DNA of 64,000 nucleotides from an uncultured Lentisphaeria bacterium. Its GTDB lineage: Bacteria; Verrucomicrobiota; Lentisphaeria; Victivallales; Victivallaceae. The position numbers were made by a program, and so were the translations under genes. The DNA lies in contig CAIPAT010000270.1 of assembly GCA_903863035.1 (NCBI GenBank), positions 21,764-85,763 of the forward strand, given 5' to 3'. Every line of letters begins with the position of its first letter. Position 1 is the first letter of the stretch. This document shows, piece after piece, positions 27,578-36,392 of this stretch. The notes under the pieces are model-generated. The model saw only the letters and a list, made by a program, of their open reading frames with translations, did no database searches and had not been told where the DNA came from.

Positions 27578-28729
27578 TTAGAAGGTTACTTTAGTCAAAA
27601 ATACGGCATTATCACTGCCCCTCTCTTCACATTTCCGGCAGTTGGCATAGTCAGGCGATTTAGTCTGCATCCATTCTGCATCAGCAACCCAGTATTCCCG
27701 GTCACTGAATTGCGCTACACCAAAGTTGCCCAATTTTGCGCCGCGTTCCGGCATTAAGATACATTCAGAGTCGCGAATGACACAAAGTCTTTCCTTGTCA
27801 ACCTGCGCCATGAACAACGGAGCCCGGTTACGGGGAATGTGATCGTTGTTCGCTCCGCTCCTGGTGTAAATCAGAAATAGTTCGTCTTGATGTGCCAACC
27901 AGTGCTGCTGGGTGTTGTAACTGCCGAGATTCGATCCGTCATCAAAGGTCCAGCGACGTGGCTGGGTATAGTGTAATCCATCATCACTCGTCGCCACATA
28001 ACCGTTGAAATCATTACGTAAGGTAATGTAAAAACGTCCGCTGGAAAAGGTAATTGAAGGTTCGCATAAACCAGGTTTATCCGGGCTGTACAGTTCATTG
28101 CCGTGACGTATGTAAGTGAGGGTTTCTCCGTCAAAAGCACATTGCAGCACCGTAGAAATTAATTGCTCATGCATCGTAGCTATCGAGGTGGCTTTAGCCG
28201 GATCTGATACGAAATACGTTGGCAGTAAAATGGTCCCGTCCGGCATATCGTAACGCTGAGTGCTGCCCGCGCCTTCACTGATAAAGTAATCCGCTAATTC
28301 TTTTGGAAACTCCAGCGTGCGCCAGGGATTCCAGTTTTTGTTCACGGAATCGTAAACACTATAGGCTGTCTGGCGCGGACGGGGAAGCGGGCTCAAGTTA
28401 TCTTTGTAGTAGCGTACTGTATGTCCCGTACCCAGCAACTTGCCGGAGGCAGCATGAAACTTCGGCCAGAAATCACAGATTCCCTCATCGTTTCCAGACG
28501 GCAGATTGCGGCGGCTAAGTGAAGTGTTTTGCGGTTTGCCCCAGGTTTTTCCGCCGTCCTCGCTGCGTATTTCCTGTATTGCATAAAAAACATCATCTCC
28601 GCTGATTCTGGACGGGCTGGCGGTAACCAACCCTACCGGAGGATTTCCTGGAATCACCCCCGGACGGGCATGTACCAGACAGGTAATCCGGTCATAGCCG
28701 GAATTAATAATTGTAGTTTCAATTTGCAT
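27578..28729 (-). CDS. Sialidase/BNR-repeat family protein
   Basis: 383 residues without a signal peptide. An Asp-box SEDGGKTW lies near residue 55, and further propeller strands with conserved RxTAYSVY, EGAGSTQRYDMPDG, CEPSITFSSGRFYITLRNDFNGY and SNLGSYNTQQHW blocks suggest a six-bladed propeller of the sialidase superfamily. The family includes sialidases and many unknown glycosidases, so the substrate is open; the catalytic set is not certain. AGGAAG lies seven bases before the ATG. It is second in the minus-strand run after the pseudopilin. Confidence 0.7.
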   Translation of the reverse strand: MQIETTIINSGYDRITCLVHARPGVIPGNPPVGLVTASPSRISGDDVFYAIQEIRSEDGGKTWGKPQNTSLSRRNLPSGNDEGICDFWPKFHAASGKLLGTGHTVRYYKDNLSPLPRPRQTAYSVYDSVNKNWNPWRTLEFPKELADYFISEGAGSTQRYDMPDGTILLPTYFVSDPAKATSIATMHEQLISTVLQCAFDGETLTYIRHGNELYSPDKPGLCEPSITFSSGRFYITLRNDFNGYVATSDDGLHYTQPRRWTFDDGSNLGSYNTQQHWLAHQDELFLIYTRSGANNDHIPRNRAPLFMAQVDKERLCVIRDSECILMPERGAKLGNFGVAQFSDREYWVADAEWMQTKSPDYANCRKCEERGSDNAVFLTKVTF

Positions 28730-28827
28730 GAATTTACTTCCTGTGGACTATTATTTGAAGAAACAATTGTTAGATAAGTCACTTTGATTGTACCAATCTT
28801 GCCGAAAGTGAACCGGCAATTTTTATT

Positions 28828-29502
28828 TTATGGTACAAATCCATTTTCACCGGCATATGTTATTCTAAAATTAGTGCCATTGCCTTTGAAAAACTGCCTG
28901 TCGACGGCGCTGGCGCTAAAATCAGCTTTTAACACATTGGCTTTCATGGCATGACGCGCATGGATTTGCTGGCTTCCGGCAGTAATATAGGCTTTTTGTC
29001 GCTTTGTACCAGTATCAAAACTATCAGCCAATAGATAATAATTACCAGGTTTAGCAATCCTTCGAATAATTATATATCGACCCAGTTGAGGATTAACCAA
29101 ATCATCCGGGGTTATAAAATTACGGATTTCACTAACCAAAGGATATAAGTAATAATTAGGCATGCCATAAATTTCATCCCATGATGACTTAACAATGTTT
29201 ACACGCACCGGGCATTGGACAATAATCGGATTATTTGGCAAATATTTATTATCTTTCAAAAACTCAGCCCAACTTCTTGCTGTTCCATCTGCGGAAGAGT
29301 AACGGGGCGAAAAACCGTTGTTAGCATCAGCATAGGATGAAATTGCGAGACCGGACTGTTTGAGGTTACTGATGCAGCAAATGGCTTTAGCTTTATCTCT
29401 TGCTTTGTTTAGCGCAGGCAGTAACAATGCGGCTAAAATTGCGATGACGGCGATCACAACAAGGAGTTCAACTAAAGTAAAATTTTTAGCACGATTGTTC
29501 AT
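28828..29502 (-). CDS. Pseudopilin-like protein
   Basis: 224 residues. The prepilin helix is [17 protein letters not shown] followed by [23 protein letters not shown]. The C-terminal domain carries [20 protein letters not shown], a form of the H-X9-DG block seen in pilin-like proteins of this group with the DG replaced. I use the ATG at 29502 because AAAGG lies seven bases upstream; the ATG at 29517 has none. It is the first gene of the minus-strand run and lies opposite the GntR regulator across a 313-base divergent region. Confidence 0.85.
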   Translation of the reverse strand: MNNRAKNFTLVELLVVIAVIAILAALLLPALNKARDKAKAICCISNLKQSGLAISSYADANNGFSPRYSSADGTARSWAEFLKDNKYLPNNPIIVQCPVRVNIVKSSWDEIYGMPNYYLYPLVSEIRNFITPDDLVNPQLGRYIIIRRIAKPGNYYLLADSFDTGTKRQKAYITAGSQQIHARHAMKANVLKADFSASAVDRQFFKGNGTNFRITYAGENGFVP

Positions 29503-29641
29503 TTTGATACCTTTCATGTTTATTCTTTTGTTGTTTGGCTTCTTTAAAATTAAATATATGTAAACTTAAATAATCCGACATCACATGTTTTTAATATCTT
29601 ACACTATATTATAATGGCTGAAGCATCTAAAATCCAGCGTA

Positions 29642-29672
29642 TTTTATAAAATATACAAAATATTTTATAAAA
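29642..29672. promoter_or_regulatory. First pair of TTTTATAAAA palindromes
   Basis: Two copies of the perfect 10-bp palindrome with starts 21 bases apart, each extended to TATTTTATAAAATA (14 bp). A second pair with the same 21-base step lies at 29759-29789. This is what a cooperative dimer-binding site would look like on one face of the helix; AT-richness raises the chance background. Confidence 0.55.
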
Positions 29673-29758
29673 TATGCTATTAAGTGCTTAAAATAAAGTA
29701 TATACAAATATTAAAATTAATATTAAGCGTATTGTTGCATATTCACTGTATTTGTTTT

Positions 29759-29789
29759 TTTTATAAAAACAGCTATATTTTTTATAAAA
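29759..29789. promoter_or_regulatory. Second pair of TTTTATAAAA palindromes
   Basis: Copies at 29759-29768 and 29780-29789 repeat the 21-base spacing and end 26 bases ahead of the GntR start codon at 29816. Placement across the likely promoter fits autorepression by the GntR protein. Confidence 0.55.
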
Positions 29790-29815
29790 TCAATAACTCT
29801 TTACTTGCGAAAACT

Positions 29816-30559
29816 ATGAGAAAAAATAAAAATACAACTTATAAGCAAAAAGCGTATGATTATATTTATGCGAATATAGCGAAGGGAAAATTTAAACCCG
29901 GCGAACGGCTTAAAGCTCAGGAGATTGCGGACTTAATCGGGATTTCACTTGCGCCGACTCGTGAGGCAATTATGGAAATGGCCGCCTCCGACTTGCTGGA
30001 TTACCAATCGAATGTTGGAGCGACAGTTCGGCGAGTTTCAATTCAGGAGGTAAGACAATTCCTCAAGTTGCGCATGCTGGTTGAACCTTATGCTGCCGGA
30101 GAAGCAGCCTGCCACGGTTCATCTGAACAGTTTGAGTGTGTGCGAAAAAACCTCAACGATATGTACAGGGTATGTGAAAGTGAAGCTGCGGCCAATGTCA
30201 AACATGATGAAGAGGAGACTCGCAGTATCCTATGGAGTTTTGCACAGGCCGATATGAAATTCCACCAGGCGGTGCTGGCAGCAGCCAATAATATAGTGCT
30301 TAGCCGTTTTGCCAAACATTTAATGGACTCGTTTTATCTTGTTCCATTCGCGGAAATGGATTTGAACGTCGCGGTAGCAAATCTCCAGGAAAGTATTGAC
30401 TCGCACCAGATAATTCTAAAGGCGCTGCAAAAACGTGATCCCATGGCCGCTTCTCAAGCCATGTATGATAGTCTTAAAGCTGGTGAACGCAACGTTGACA
30501 AATGGGAAGGCATTCCCAAAAATTTATTCATGCCGACAAATGTGTCAATCCACAGATAA
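29816..30559 (+). CDS. GntR-family (FadR/FCD-type) transcriptional regulator
   Basis: 247 residues. Winged helix at about residues 5-75 (AYDYIYANIAKGKFKPGERL, ISLAPTREAIMEMAASDLLDY) and a helical FCD-like ligand domain (RMLVEPYAAGEAACHG; FAQADMKFHQAVLAAANN; HQIILKALQKRDPMAASQAM). I start at the ATG at 29816: the longer frame begins upstream in AT-rich sequence that includes the palindromes and codes for a Tyr/Ile/Phe-rich extension foreign to the family. There is no strong Shine-Dalgarno site. It faces the pseudopilin gene across the operator region, so it probably controls the whole minus-strand polysaccharide run. Confidence 0.9.
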   Translation: MRKNKNTTYKQKAYDYIYANIAKGKFKPGERLKAQEIADLIGISLAPTREAIMEMAASDLLDYQSNVGATVRRVSIQEVRQFLKLRMLVEPYAAGEAACHGSSEQFECVRKNLNDMYRVCESEAAANVKHDEEETRSILWSFAQADMKFHQAVLAAANNIVLSRFAKHLMDSFYLVPFAEMDLNVAVANLQESIDSHQIILKALQKRDPMAASQAMYDSLKAGERNVDKWEGIPKNLFMPTNVSIHR

Positions 30560-30901
30560 ATACGGACGCAGAGTAAACGGTTAAGTTAAATAATATCCAT
30601 ATGTATTCGGCAAAAAAACAATGCCTTTCTGTGCGGGGTCTATCCTGAATGCCGCTAAGTTAAGGGTTGTTTTAAGCTTGTTTTTTATATTTTTTGATGT
30701 GCTGAATTTCTATGAATATATGTCTTGACGCAGTCAATGGCTGATGCGCTTTCGGCCGCTTTGGTCTGTTATGTTGGTGTCTCCCTCCTTATATCTAATT
30801 TCCATATTGGATAATTTTTACATTTGCGACAGGATTTTAAATCAGAGATCAGGTATATTAAAGTATAATCAAATGTAAAACTATAATTCATGGGAAATAA
30901 C
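30560..30901. other. Intergenic stretch with repeat copy 2
   Basis: It holds the second copy of the dispersed repeat (30635-30697) and the shared 19-base string at 30797-30815, followed by TATAAT at 30864-30869, a possible -10 box for the downstream reductase without an obvious -35 element. No gene is visible. Confidence 0.5.
30635..30697 (+). repeat. Dispersed repeat copy 2 (insertion-sequence-end-like)
   Basis: Same orientation and same landmarks as 413-474: GGGGTCTATC, AATGCCGCTAAGTTAAGG, TTGTTTTAAGCTTGTTTTTT. Divergence between copies indicates age. No transposase lies nearby. Confidence 0.5.
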
Positions 30902-32029
30902 ATGCAGTATCGAAAATTCGGGAATACCGGGATTGAGCTTTCATTGCTGGGCTTCGGGGCGATGCGGCTGCCGATGAAACCGGATAACCAGGGGGTTTCT
31001 CACATTTCCATGGATGAATCGGTGGATGTGCTGTGCTATGGTTTCGAACAAGGCATCAATTATGTGGATACGGCCTACGGCTACTGTGCCGGGGAGAGTG
31101 AAATCGCCGTCGGACGGGCGCTGAAAAACGGCTGGCGGGACAAGGTTTATCTTTCCACCAAACTGCCGCTGTGGAACGTCAACGAGCAGGCCGATGTCCG
31201 CCGTCTTCTGGAAGAGCAGCTCGGCAAGTTACAGACAGACCATATAGATTTTTATCACTTTCACGCGGTAAATGCCGACAGCTTTGAAAATAAGATTTTG
31301 AAATTAAACCTGCTAGACGAAGCATTGAAAGCCAAAGAACGGGGACAGATCCGGTTCCTGTCGTTCTCTTTTCATGATAAACCGGAGAAGATGCTGCCGG
31401 TTATTGATACCGGAGCTTTCACTTCGGTGCTCTGCCAGTACAATCTGCTTGACCGCGCCAATGAACCGTCAATCAAATATGCCGCGGAAAAAGGCCTGGG
31501 CGTCATCGCGATGGGACCGGTCGGCGGCGGCCGCCTGGCGTTTGCCGGCAGCATTTTCGAAGACGCGCTGGAAGGCCGCGTTTCCACGCCGGAACTGGCA
31601 TTGCGCTTTGTGTTAAGCAATCCGGATATCAACCTTGCGCTATCCGGCATGAGTACCCGGCAGATGGTGGACGGCAACGTAAAAATCGCCGGCAGCAACG
31701 CGGCCTTGAGCCAGCAGGAAATGTCGAGGATACAAGAATTACAGGAGAAATGCCGATCGCTGGCCGATATCTATTGCACCGGATGCGGATACTGCATGCC
31801 ATGCCCGTTTGAAGTAAACATTCCGGTCTGCCTGGAAGCACTGATTTATCACAAAGTGTATCGGATGGAACTTCCCGCCCGCGACAAATATGCCGCCATC
31901 GGCGGTGAATGGATCAAAGGCAAAACCGCTTATGCGTGTACTAACTGCGGGGCCTGTGAGGCAAAATGCCCGCAGAAAGTCAAGATTCGCGAACATCTGG
32001 CGGAAGCCGCCGCAGTCTTCGGCAAATAA
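30902..32029 (+). CDS. Aldo/keto reductase with C-terminal ferredoxin-like domain
   Basis: 375 residues. The N-terminal aldo-keto reductase barrel begins FGNTGIELSLLGFGAMRLP and has the catalytic NYVDTAYGY block and IDFYHFHAV strand. The C-terminal part (about residues 285-370) has CTGCGYCMPCPFEVNIP and CTNCGACEAKCPQKV, two four-cysteine [4Fe-4S] sites, so electrons may pass between the reductase and iron-sulfur clusters. This is a known domain arrangement in anaerobes. Two ATG codons compete; the second (30902) has GGGA six bases upstream. It stands alone between the GntR gene and the AraC gene. Confidence 0.9.
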   Translation: MQYRKFGNTGIELSLLGFGAMRLPMKPDNQGVSHISMDESVDVLCYGFEQGINYVDTAYGYCAGESEIAVGRALKNGWRDKVYLSTKLPLWNVNEQADVRRLLEEQLGKLQTDHIDFYHFHAVNADSFENKILKLNLLDEALKAKERGQIRFLSFSFHDKPEKMLPVIDTGAFTSVLCQYNLLDRANEPSIKYAAEKGLGVIAMGPVGGGRLAFAGSIFEDALEGRVSTPELALRFVLSNPDINLALSGMSTRQMVDGNVKIAGSNAALSQQEMSRIQELQEKCRSLADIYCTGCGYCMPCPFEVNIPVCLEALIYHKVYRMELPARDKYAAIGGEWIKGKTAYACTNCGACEAKCPQKVKIREHLAEAAAVFGK

Positions 32030-32187
32030 CGTGTAAATCAGCAATTCTCTTCGTGTTTTTGTCAGCCAAAACGGTTAAAGCAGGCTCAGTAAAGGAGAAA
32101 ATCATGGAGGTTTTTTCATACATTTCATTATTTTTTTGCAAAAGTCATTTTGTGTAAATAACAGTCAGCTAATCAGATACACTTATG

Positions 32188-33114
32188 TTAATGGTCTGTT
32201 TGTCCGGGATAAACACACTCTTTCCGGCACCTATAACTTGCCGGGGATACTCCAACATGAAGTTTAAACATTCTGGAAAAATAATATGGGTCACTGATGC
32301 CAATTTTAGTTGCAACCTCGTTAATTCGGAGTTCAGTCTCAATAAGAAGTTTTTGGGCTTCTTTAATTCTTAAGTCGGTGATATACTTTTTCGGTGGTTG
32401 TTTAAAAATTTCATCCCAATATCGCAGAAAAGTTCTTTTTGACAGGCCGTACTTTCTGGCAAATACGCCTAAGTCAATCTCGCTTGTAAAATGTATTTCA
32501 ATATATGACGCCGCCTCATAGACCGCTTTGCGGTACGGGTTGTTTGCGGCGACGCTGATTTTTTTTGACAAAACTGCTTCGTTGACCAGTTGCTCGCAAA
32601 GCCGGTCAATCCTGTCAACCGCCCCCGGACTGTGAAGCGACAGACATAACTCTAATATTTTATTTATCAATTGATTTGCAACGCTGTTATGCGCCATTGC
32701 CATAATGGGTTGAAACGGCTCCTCCGTGAACGTGCGGAAATGCTCTGCGTACTTTGCGTTGTAGGAAAAATAAAAAGTTTCGCATCTTTGCCGTTGGAAA
32801 TATTCATAGACAATTCCAGGTTTCTCAAATATCAAAACCGGGGCCGCCGCCTTGTATTTTTTGCCGTCAATGGCAAAAAGCAACTCATGCGTCTGTGATG
32901 AGAGCATGAATGAAAAATTGATTGTCGGGTGAACTATTTCTTTGCAGTGAATCTCTTTCGGCAGATAGCCAATATACTGGACAGGCATGAAAAATGGATT
33001 AAGCCTGGCAATTTTACCAATCTTGACTATAAATTTATGCACGACTGCCTCATGATTTTTCTTAATATAACATATTTTGTCAAAAAAGTCCATTATTTTG
33101 TCATTTATTTCCAT
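32188..33114 (-). CDS. AraC-family transcriptional regulator
   Basis: 308 residues. A C-terminal pair of helix-turn-helix motifs (about residues 205-300: SEIDLGVFARKYGLSKRTFLRYW and INEVATKIGISDPYYFSRMFK, then GVSPASYR) is diagnostic. The N-terminal 190 residues form a cupin-like effector domain. Divergent transcription from the GH31 gene (33185), with only about 70 bases between, makes it the probable activator of the GH31-pseudopilin-DUF4838-GH95 run. The start is at 33114 with GGA-rich sequence upstream; a start at codon 8 (33093) is possible. Confidence 0.9.
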   Translation of the reverse strand: MEINDKIMDFFDKICYIKKNHEAVVHKFIVKIGKIARLNPFFMPVQYIGYLPKEIHCKEIVHPTINFSFMLSSQTHELLFAIDGKKYKAAAPVLIFEKPGIVYEYFQRQRCETFYFSYNAKYAEHFRTFTEEPFQPIMAMAHNSVANQLINKILELCLSLHSPGAVDRIDRLCEQLVNEAVLSKKISVAANNPYRKAVYEAASYIEIHFTSEIDLGVFARKYGLSKRTFLRYWDEIFKQPPKKYITDLRIKEAQKLLIETELRINEVATKIGISDPYYFSRMFKLHVGVSPASYRCRKECVYPGQTDH

Positions 33115-33184
33115 TCCATTCCGATAAATTCCGGATATACTAATATTAGTGATTAATTAATTAAAATATTAACAGGTTGCATAT

Positions 33185-35491
33185 ATGTTTAAAACAATTG
33201 AACTTAAAAATAAAAAATTTCTGCGCGTTGATTTTATAAATCCCGCAGTTTACAGAATAAGGCTGGGGAATGAAAACGCTTTTGAAGAAAACTCTCTGGT
33301 CCGCTACGGAATAGTCAATGCCGGATGTGAAGATTTTCAGGTAAAAGAAACTGCAATAAGAGACCGTATTTCATTCTCCACTGAAAAATCTGCAATAAAT
33401 GTCAGCAAAAAAAATGGAATGGCAGAACTTTTAAACAGTCACGGGCTCTCTCTTTTGTCCGGAGCATTGGATCCTGTCTCGGAAAAGAGCAAGGGGTTTG
33501 ATATATCATTCAACCTCGACAGCTCCGACAGGCTCTACGGTTTTGGCGACGAGACGAGAACTAAAATTCAGAAGCGCGGACATAAAAATAAAATTGTGGT
33601 GATGAACTTTGCAAGTTACTGCCCGGTTCCATTTGTCATGAGTAAAAAAGGATGGGGCTTGTTCTTGAATACCACGTTTTTTCACTATTTTGACGCCGGG
33701 GCCACCGATCCCGGCATGCTCCGTTTTTACTCGGAGAAAGGCGGACTTGACTATTTTATGATTGCCGGAGACTCGCTGAATGATATTCTTGAAAAATACT
33801 GCGGAATCACCGGCAAACCGCATTTGCTGCCCAAATGGGGATACGGCCTGACTTATATATGCGACGAACGCAATGTTAACGCGCGTGAAATGCTTTATGA
33901 GGCTTACGAGTTCAGGCGTCAGGGCATCCCCTGCGACACTATTGGCCTGGAACCGGACTGGATGGAAGAACATTACGACTACAGCGTCGAAAAACAATGG
34001 GACAACAAGCGTTTTCACATTCCGTTCTGGCTCAAGGGCAGAGACTTCGCCACTTTTGACGCGGCTTTGAAAAATATGAAGTTTAAGCTAAGTTTATGGC
34101 TTTGCTGCGATTATGACTTGAGCGAATATGAGGAAACCCTGCTTGACCGGGAAGAGACTAAGCCCATTGAGACTCAAAACGGATTCTCGGATCAGGAGAA
34201 TATTTTTCAGGATCCTCATTTCTATCCTCAATATTTAGACAAAATAACCAAACGCGGCGAACCCTGGTTTGAGCATTTGAAAAAATTTGTTGATGACGGC
34301 GCCGCCGCTTTCAAACTGGACGGGGCTAATCAGATATGCTTCCATCCTGACCGTAAATGGAAGAACGGCATGGAGGACTGCGAGATGCATAATCTCTATC
34401 CGACGCTTCTCAACAAGCAAATGAGTCTTGGCTTCAAAGAACATACCGGCAGAAGGTCCATGATTTTCACATCAGGCGGCTATGCCGGCATTCAGCGCTA
34501 TTCGGCAACCTGGGCCGGCGACACCATCAGTTCGGAAGACGGCGATAAAAGAGCGTTGGTCTCCATGCTTAATCACGGGCTTTCCGGTCACTCCAATGTC
34601 TGTTCCGATATGGAGGTATGGACCAAACCGGGAGTGCATTACGGTTTTTTTCAAACATTGTCCGAGGTGCTTTCCTGGCATATGTACAACCAGCCATGGT
34701 TTCTTGGCGAGGAGCAGGCGGAACTTTTTAAGTTTTACGCGCGCCTCCGCTATAAACTGATTCCATACATATACTCATATGCCCATATCGCCGCTCAAAC
34801 CGGCACCCCTGTAATGCGGGCCATGCCTCTGGCATTTCCGGACGATGACCGGTGTGATGATTTTATTCATCAATACATGTTCGGGGATTTCTTTCTGGTT
34901 GCCGCGTTTGATGACAACGTGTATTTGCCGGAAGGCGGATGGATTGACTTCTGGACAGGGGAGACGCATCATGGCAGTCAGGTAATTCCCGCCAGGTTTC
35001 CGGAGAACCGCGGCGGCCCGCTTTTCGTCAAAGCCGGGGCGATAATACCTACCCAGGCGGTGAAAAACAGCATTGGAGCCGACACGCCTGAGGAAATTAT
35101 CTGGGATGTGTACCCCAAAGGCAAGTCTGAATTCACGCTGTGCGAAGATGACGGGGAAAGCTATGACTACTTGAACGGCAAAATCGCCAGAACCCGTTTT
35201 GAGTGCGCGGAAAATTCGCAAGGTTTCACAATAACAATACATCCGCGCACGGGTTCCTATAATAAAATGCCGGCGAAACGAACCCACACAATCAGAATCT
35301 TTTCCAATGAAAAATTGTGCCTGAAAGAACCGGATATTAAATGCAACTATGATTCCGCGGGAAAAATATTGTCAATTGAGGAGCTTGATGAAAATGGCGG
35401 AGCAATTTCCCTGGATATAATAAGAAATAAGAGAACTGGTAAGCCGTTAAAAAATAAACCGTTTAATGTGTTAATCGCCAACAAAAAGTAG
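33185..35491 (+). CDS. GH31-family alpha-glucosidase/alpha-xylosidase-like enzyme
   Basis: 768 residues, no signal peptide. The N-terminal beta domain is followed by the GH31 barrel: [28 protein letters not shown] with the nucleophile Asp379, and TWAGDT with the acid/base Asp446, then [12 protein letters not shown]. Both catalytic residues are present. A C-terminal beta domain ends the protein. GH31 enzymes release alpha-glucose, alpha-xylose or related residues, or have sulfoquinovosidase activity; the specific type is not clear. It lies next to the AraC regulator and its stop codon overlaps the ribosome binding site of the next gene. Confidence 0.85.
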   Translation: MFKTIELKNKKFLRVDFINPAVYRIRLGNENAFEENSLVRYGIVNAGCEDFQVKETAIRDRISFSTEKSAINVSKKNGMAELLNSHGLSLLSGALDPVSEKSKGFDISFNLDSSDRLYGFGDETRTKIQKRGHKNKIVVMNFASYCPVPFVMSKKGWGLFLNTTFFHYFDAGATDPGMLRFYSEKGGLDYFMIAGDSLNDILEKYCGITGKPHLLPKWGYGLTYICDERNVNAREMLYEAYEFRRQGIPCDTIGLEPDWMEEHYDYSVEKQWDNKRFHIPFWLKGRDFATFDAALKNMKFKLSLWLCCDYDLSEYEETLLDREETKPIETQNGFSDQENIFQDPHFYPQYLDKITKRGEPWFEHLKKFVDDGAAAFKLDGANQICFHPDRKWKNGMEDCEMHNLYPTLLNKQMSLGFKEHTGRRSMIFTSGGYAGIQRYSATWAGDTISSEDGDKRALVSMLNHGLSGHSNVCSDMEVWTKPGVHYGFFQTLSEVLSWHMYNQPWFLGEEQAELFKFYARLRYKLIPYIYSYAHIAAQTGTPVMRAMPLAFPDDDRCDDFIHQYMFGDFFLVAAFDDNVYLPEGGWIDFWTGETHHGSQVIPARFPENRGGPLFVKAGAIIPTQAVKNSIGADTPEEIIWDVYPKGKSEFTLCEDDGESYDYLNGKIARTRFECAENSQGFTITIHPRTGSYNKMPAKRTHTIRIFSNEKLCLKEPDIKCNYDSAGKILSIEELDENGGAISLDIIRNKRTGKPLKNKPFNVLIANKK

Positions 35492-35501
35492 GAGGCGGAA
35501 A

Positions 35502-36266
35502 ATGAAAAAGAAAAATGTAAATGACTGGATGAATTTTACGCTCATCGAACTCCTGATTGTGATCTCGATCATCGCGATCCTCGCCTCAATGCTGCTGCCG
35601 GCGCTCAATAAGGCGCGTGAAAAAGCCAAGGCTGCCAAATGCATCAGCAACATGAAACAGCTCGGAAGTGGTTTTGGTATGTATTTCGGCGACAATAATG
35701 ACTGGGTGCCGCAGCCGATGGCAACAAACGGAACCACATATAATTCTCAATGGGATTGGCTGCTCAGAACGTATGTCGGATTGCCGACCTCCGCCGTTTA
35801 TGCCGGCGGCAATTATCCGAACGGCGAAAAGAGCGTCTATCATTGCCCTGCCGGACGCGTTTACAACAATGCAGTATGTCGCGGTTATGCAATTAATCTA
35901 AATCTATCCAGCGCGACCGGCCTGTATGCCAAAATCTCCAGATGCAAACAAACATCCAAGCTGGTATTGATGTCAGAACTCTGTTGTAGATGGAATGACG
36001 CGACTTCACCATATGGCGACCTTGCTTTATTTGGGACATATAGCAACGGGGAAACTATGTGGGGCGGCGAAACCCGTACCGGCACCAATTCTACCGCTAT
36101 TGAAATCGCGTGGAGGCATAACAATAAATGCAACATTCTGTCCGCTGCCGGCGATGTGAAGACTTTGGGGCCTCTGCCCCGGGCTCCTTATGACCAGACC
36201 TTATTTTGGACATACGGCGTAAACAAGAAGCTGGATTTTCTTCTGTGGGGCGGGTGGCCTGATTAA
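35502..36266 (+). CDS. Pseudopilin-like protein
   Basis: 254 residues. Prepilin motif [17 protein letters not shown] followed by [24 protein letters not shown]-terminal [19 protein letters not shown] aligns with the H-X9-DG block (His, nine residues, then GD in place of DG). AGGAGG overlaps the stop of the GH31 gene ten bases upstream, showing tight coupling. A tyrosine- and tryptophan-rich globular part (residues 60-200) contains [15 protein letters not shown]. Like the other three it is embedded in a hydrolase locus. Confidence 0.85.
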   Translation: MKKKNVNDWMNFTLIELLIVISIIAILASMLLPALNKAREKAKAAKCISNMKQLGSGFGMYFGDNNDWVPQPMATNGTTYNSQWDWLLRTYVGLPTSAVYAGGNYPNGEKSVYHCPAGRVYNNAVCRGYAINLNLSSATGLYAKISRCKQTSKLVLMSELCCRWNDATSPYGDLALFGTYSNGETMWGGETRTGTNSTAIEIAWRHNNKCNILSAAGDVKTLGPLPRAPYDQTLFWTYGVNKKLDFLLWGGWPD

Positions 36267-36392
36267 TTATTGGAGAAAGACAGAAAGAAATGGAAATGTT
36301 CAGCAACGTCAGGAATATGGTTCCCGTTGAGAAAATCGGTGAATTGCAGGCTGAAAACTTATGGAAAATTTAAAACCGCAAGGAAATTTTAA

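Larger units (their letters stand above)
29503..29815. promoter_or_regulatory. Divergent AT-rich regulatory region
   Basis: The region between the pseudopilin (minus) and the GntR gene (plus) is very AT-rich and holds four copies of TTTTATAAAA at 29642-29651, 29663-29672, 29759-29768 and 29780-29789. A TATAAT-like box lies around 29605. No ORF of credible coding quality is present. Confidence 0.6.

Noticed and set aside
36290..36373. 27-codon ORF between the pseudopilin and the secreted DUF4838
   Set aside because: Weak ribosome binding site and no recognisable sequence; a leader or remnant cannot be shown.
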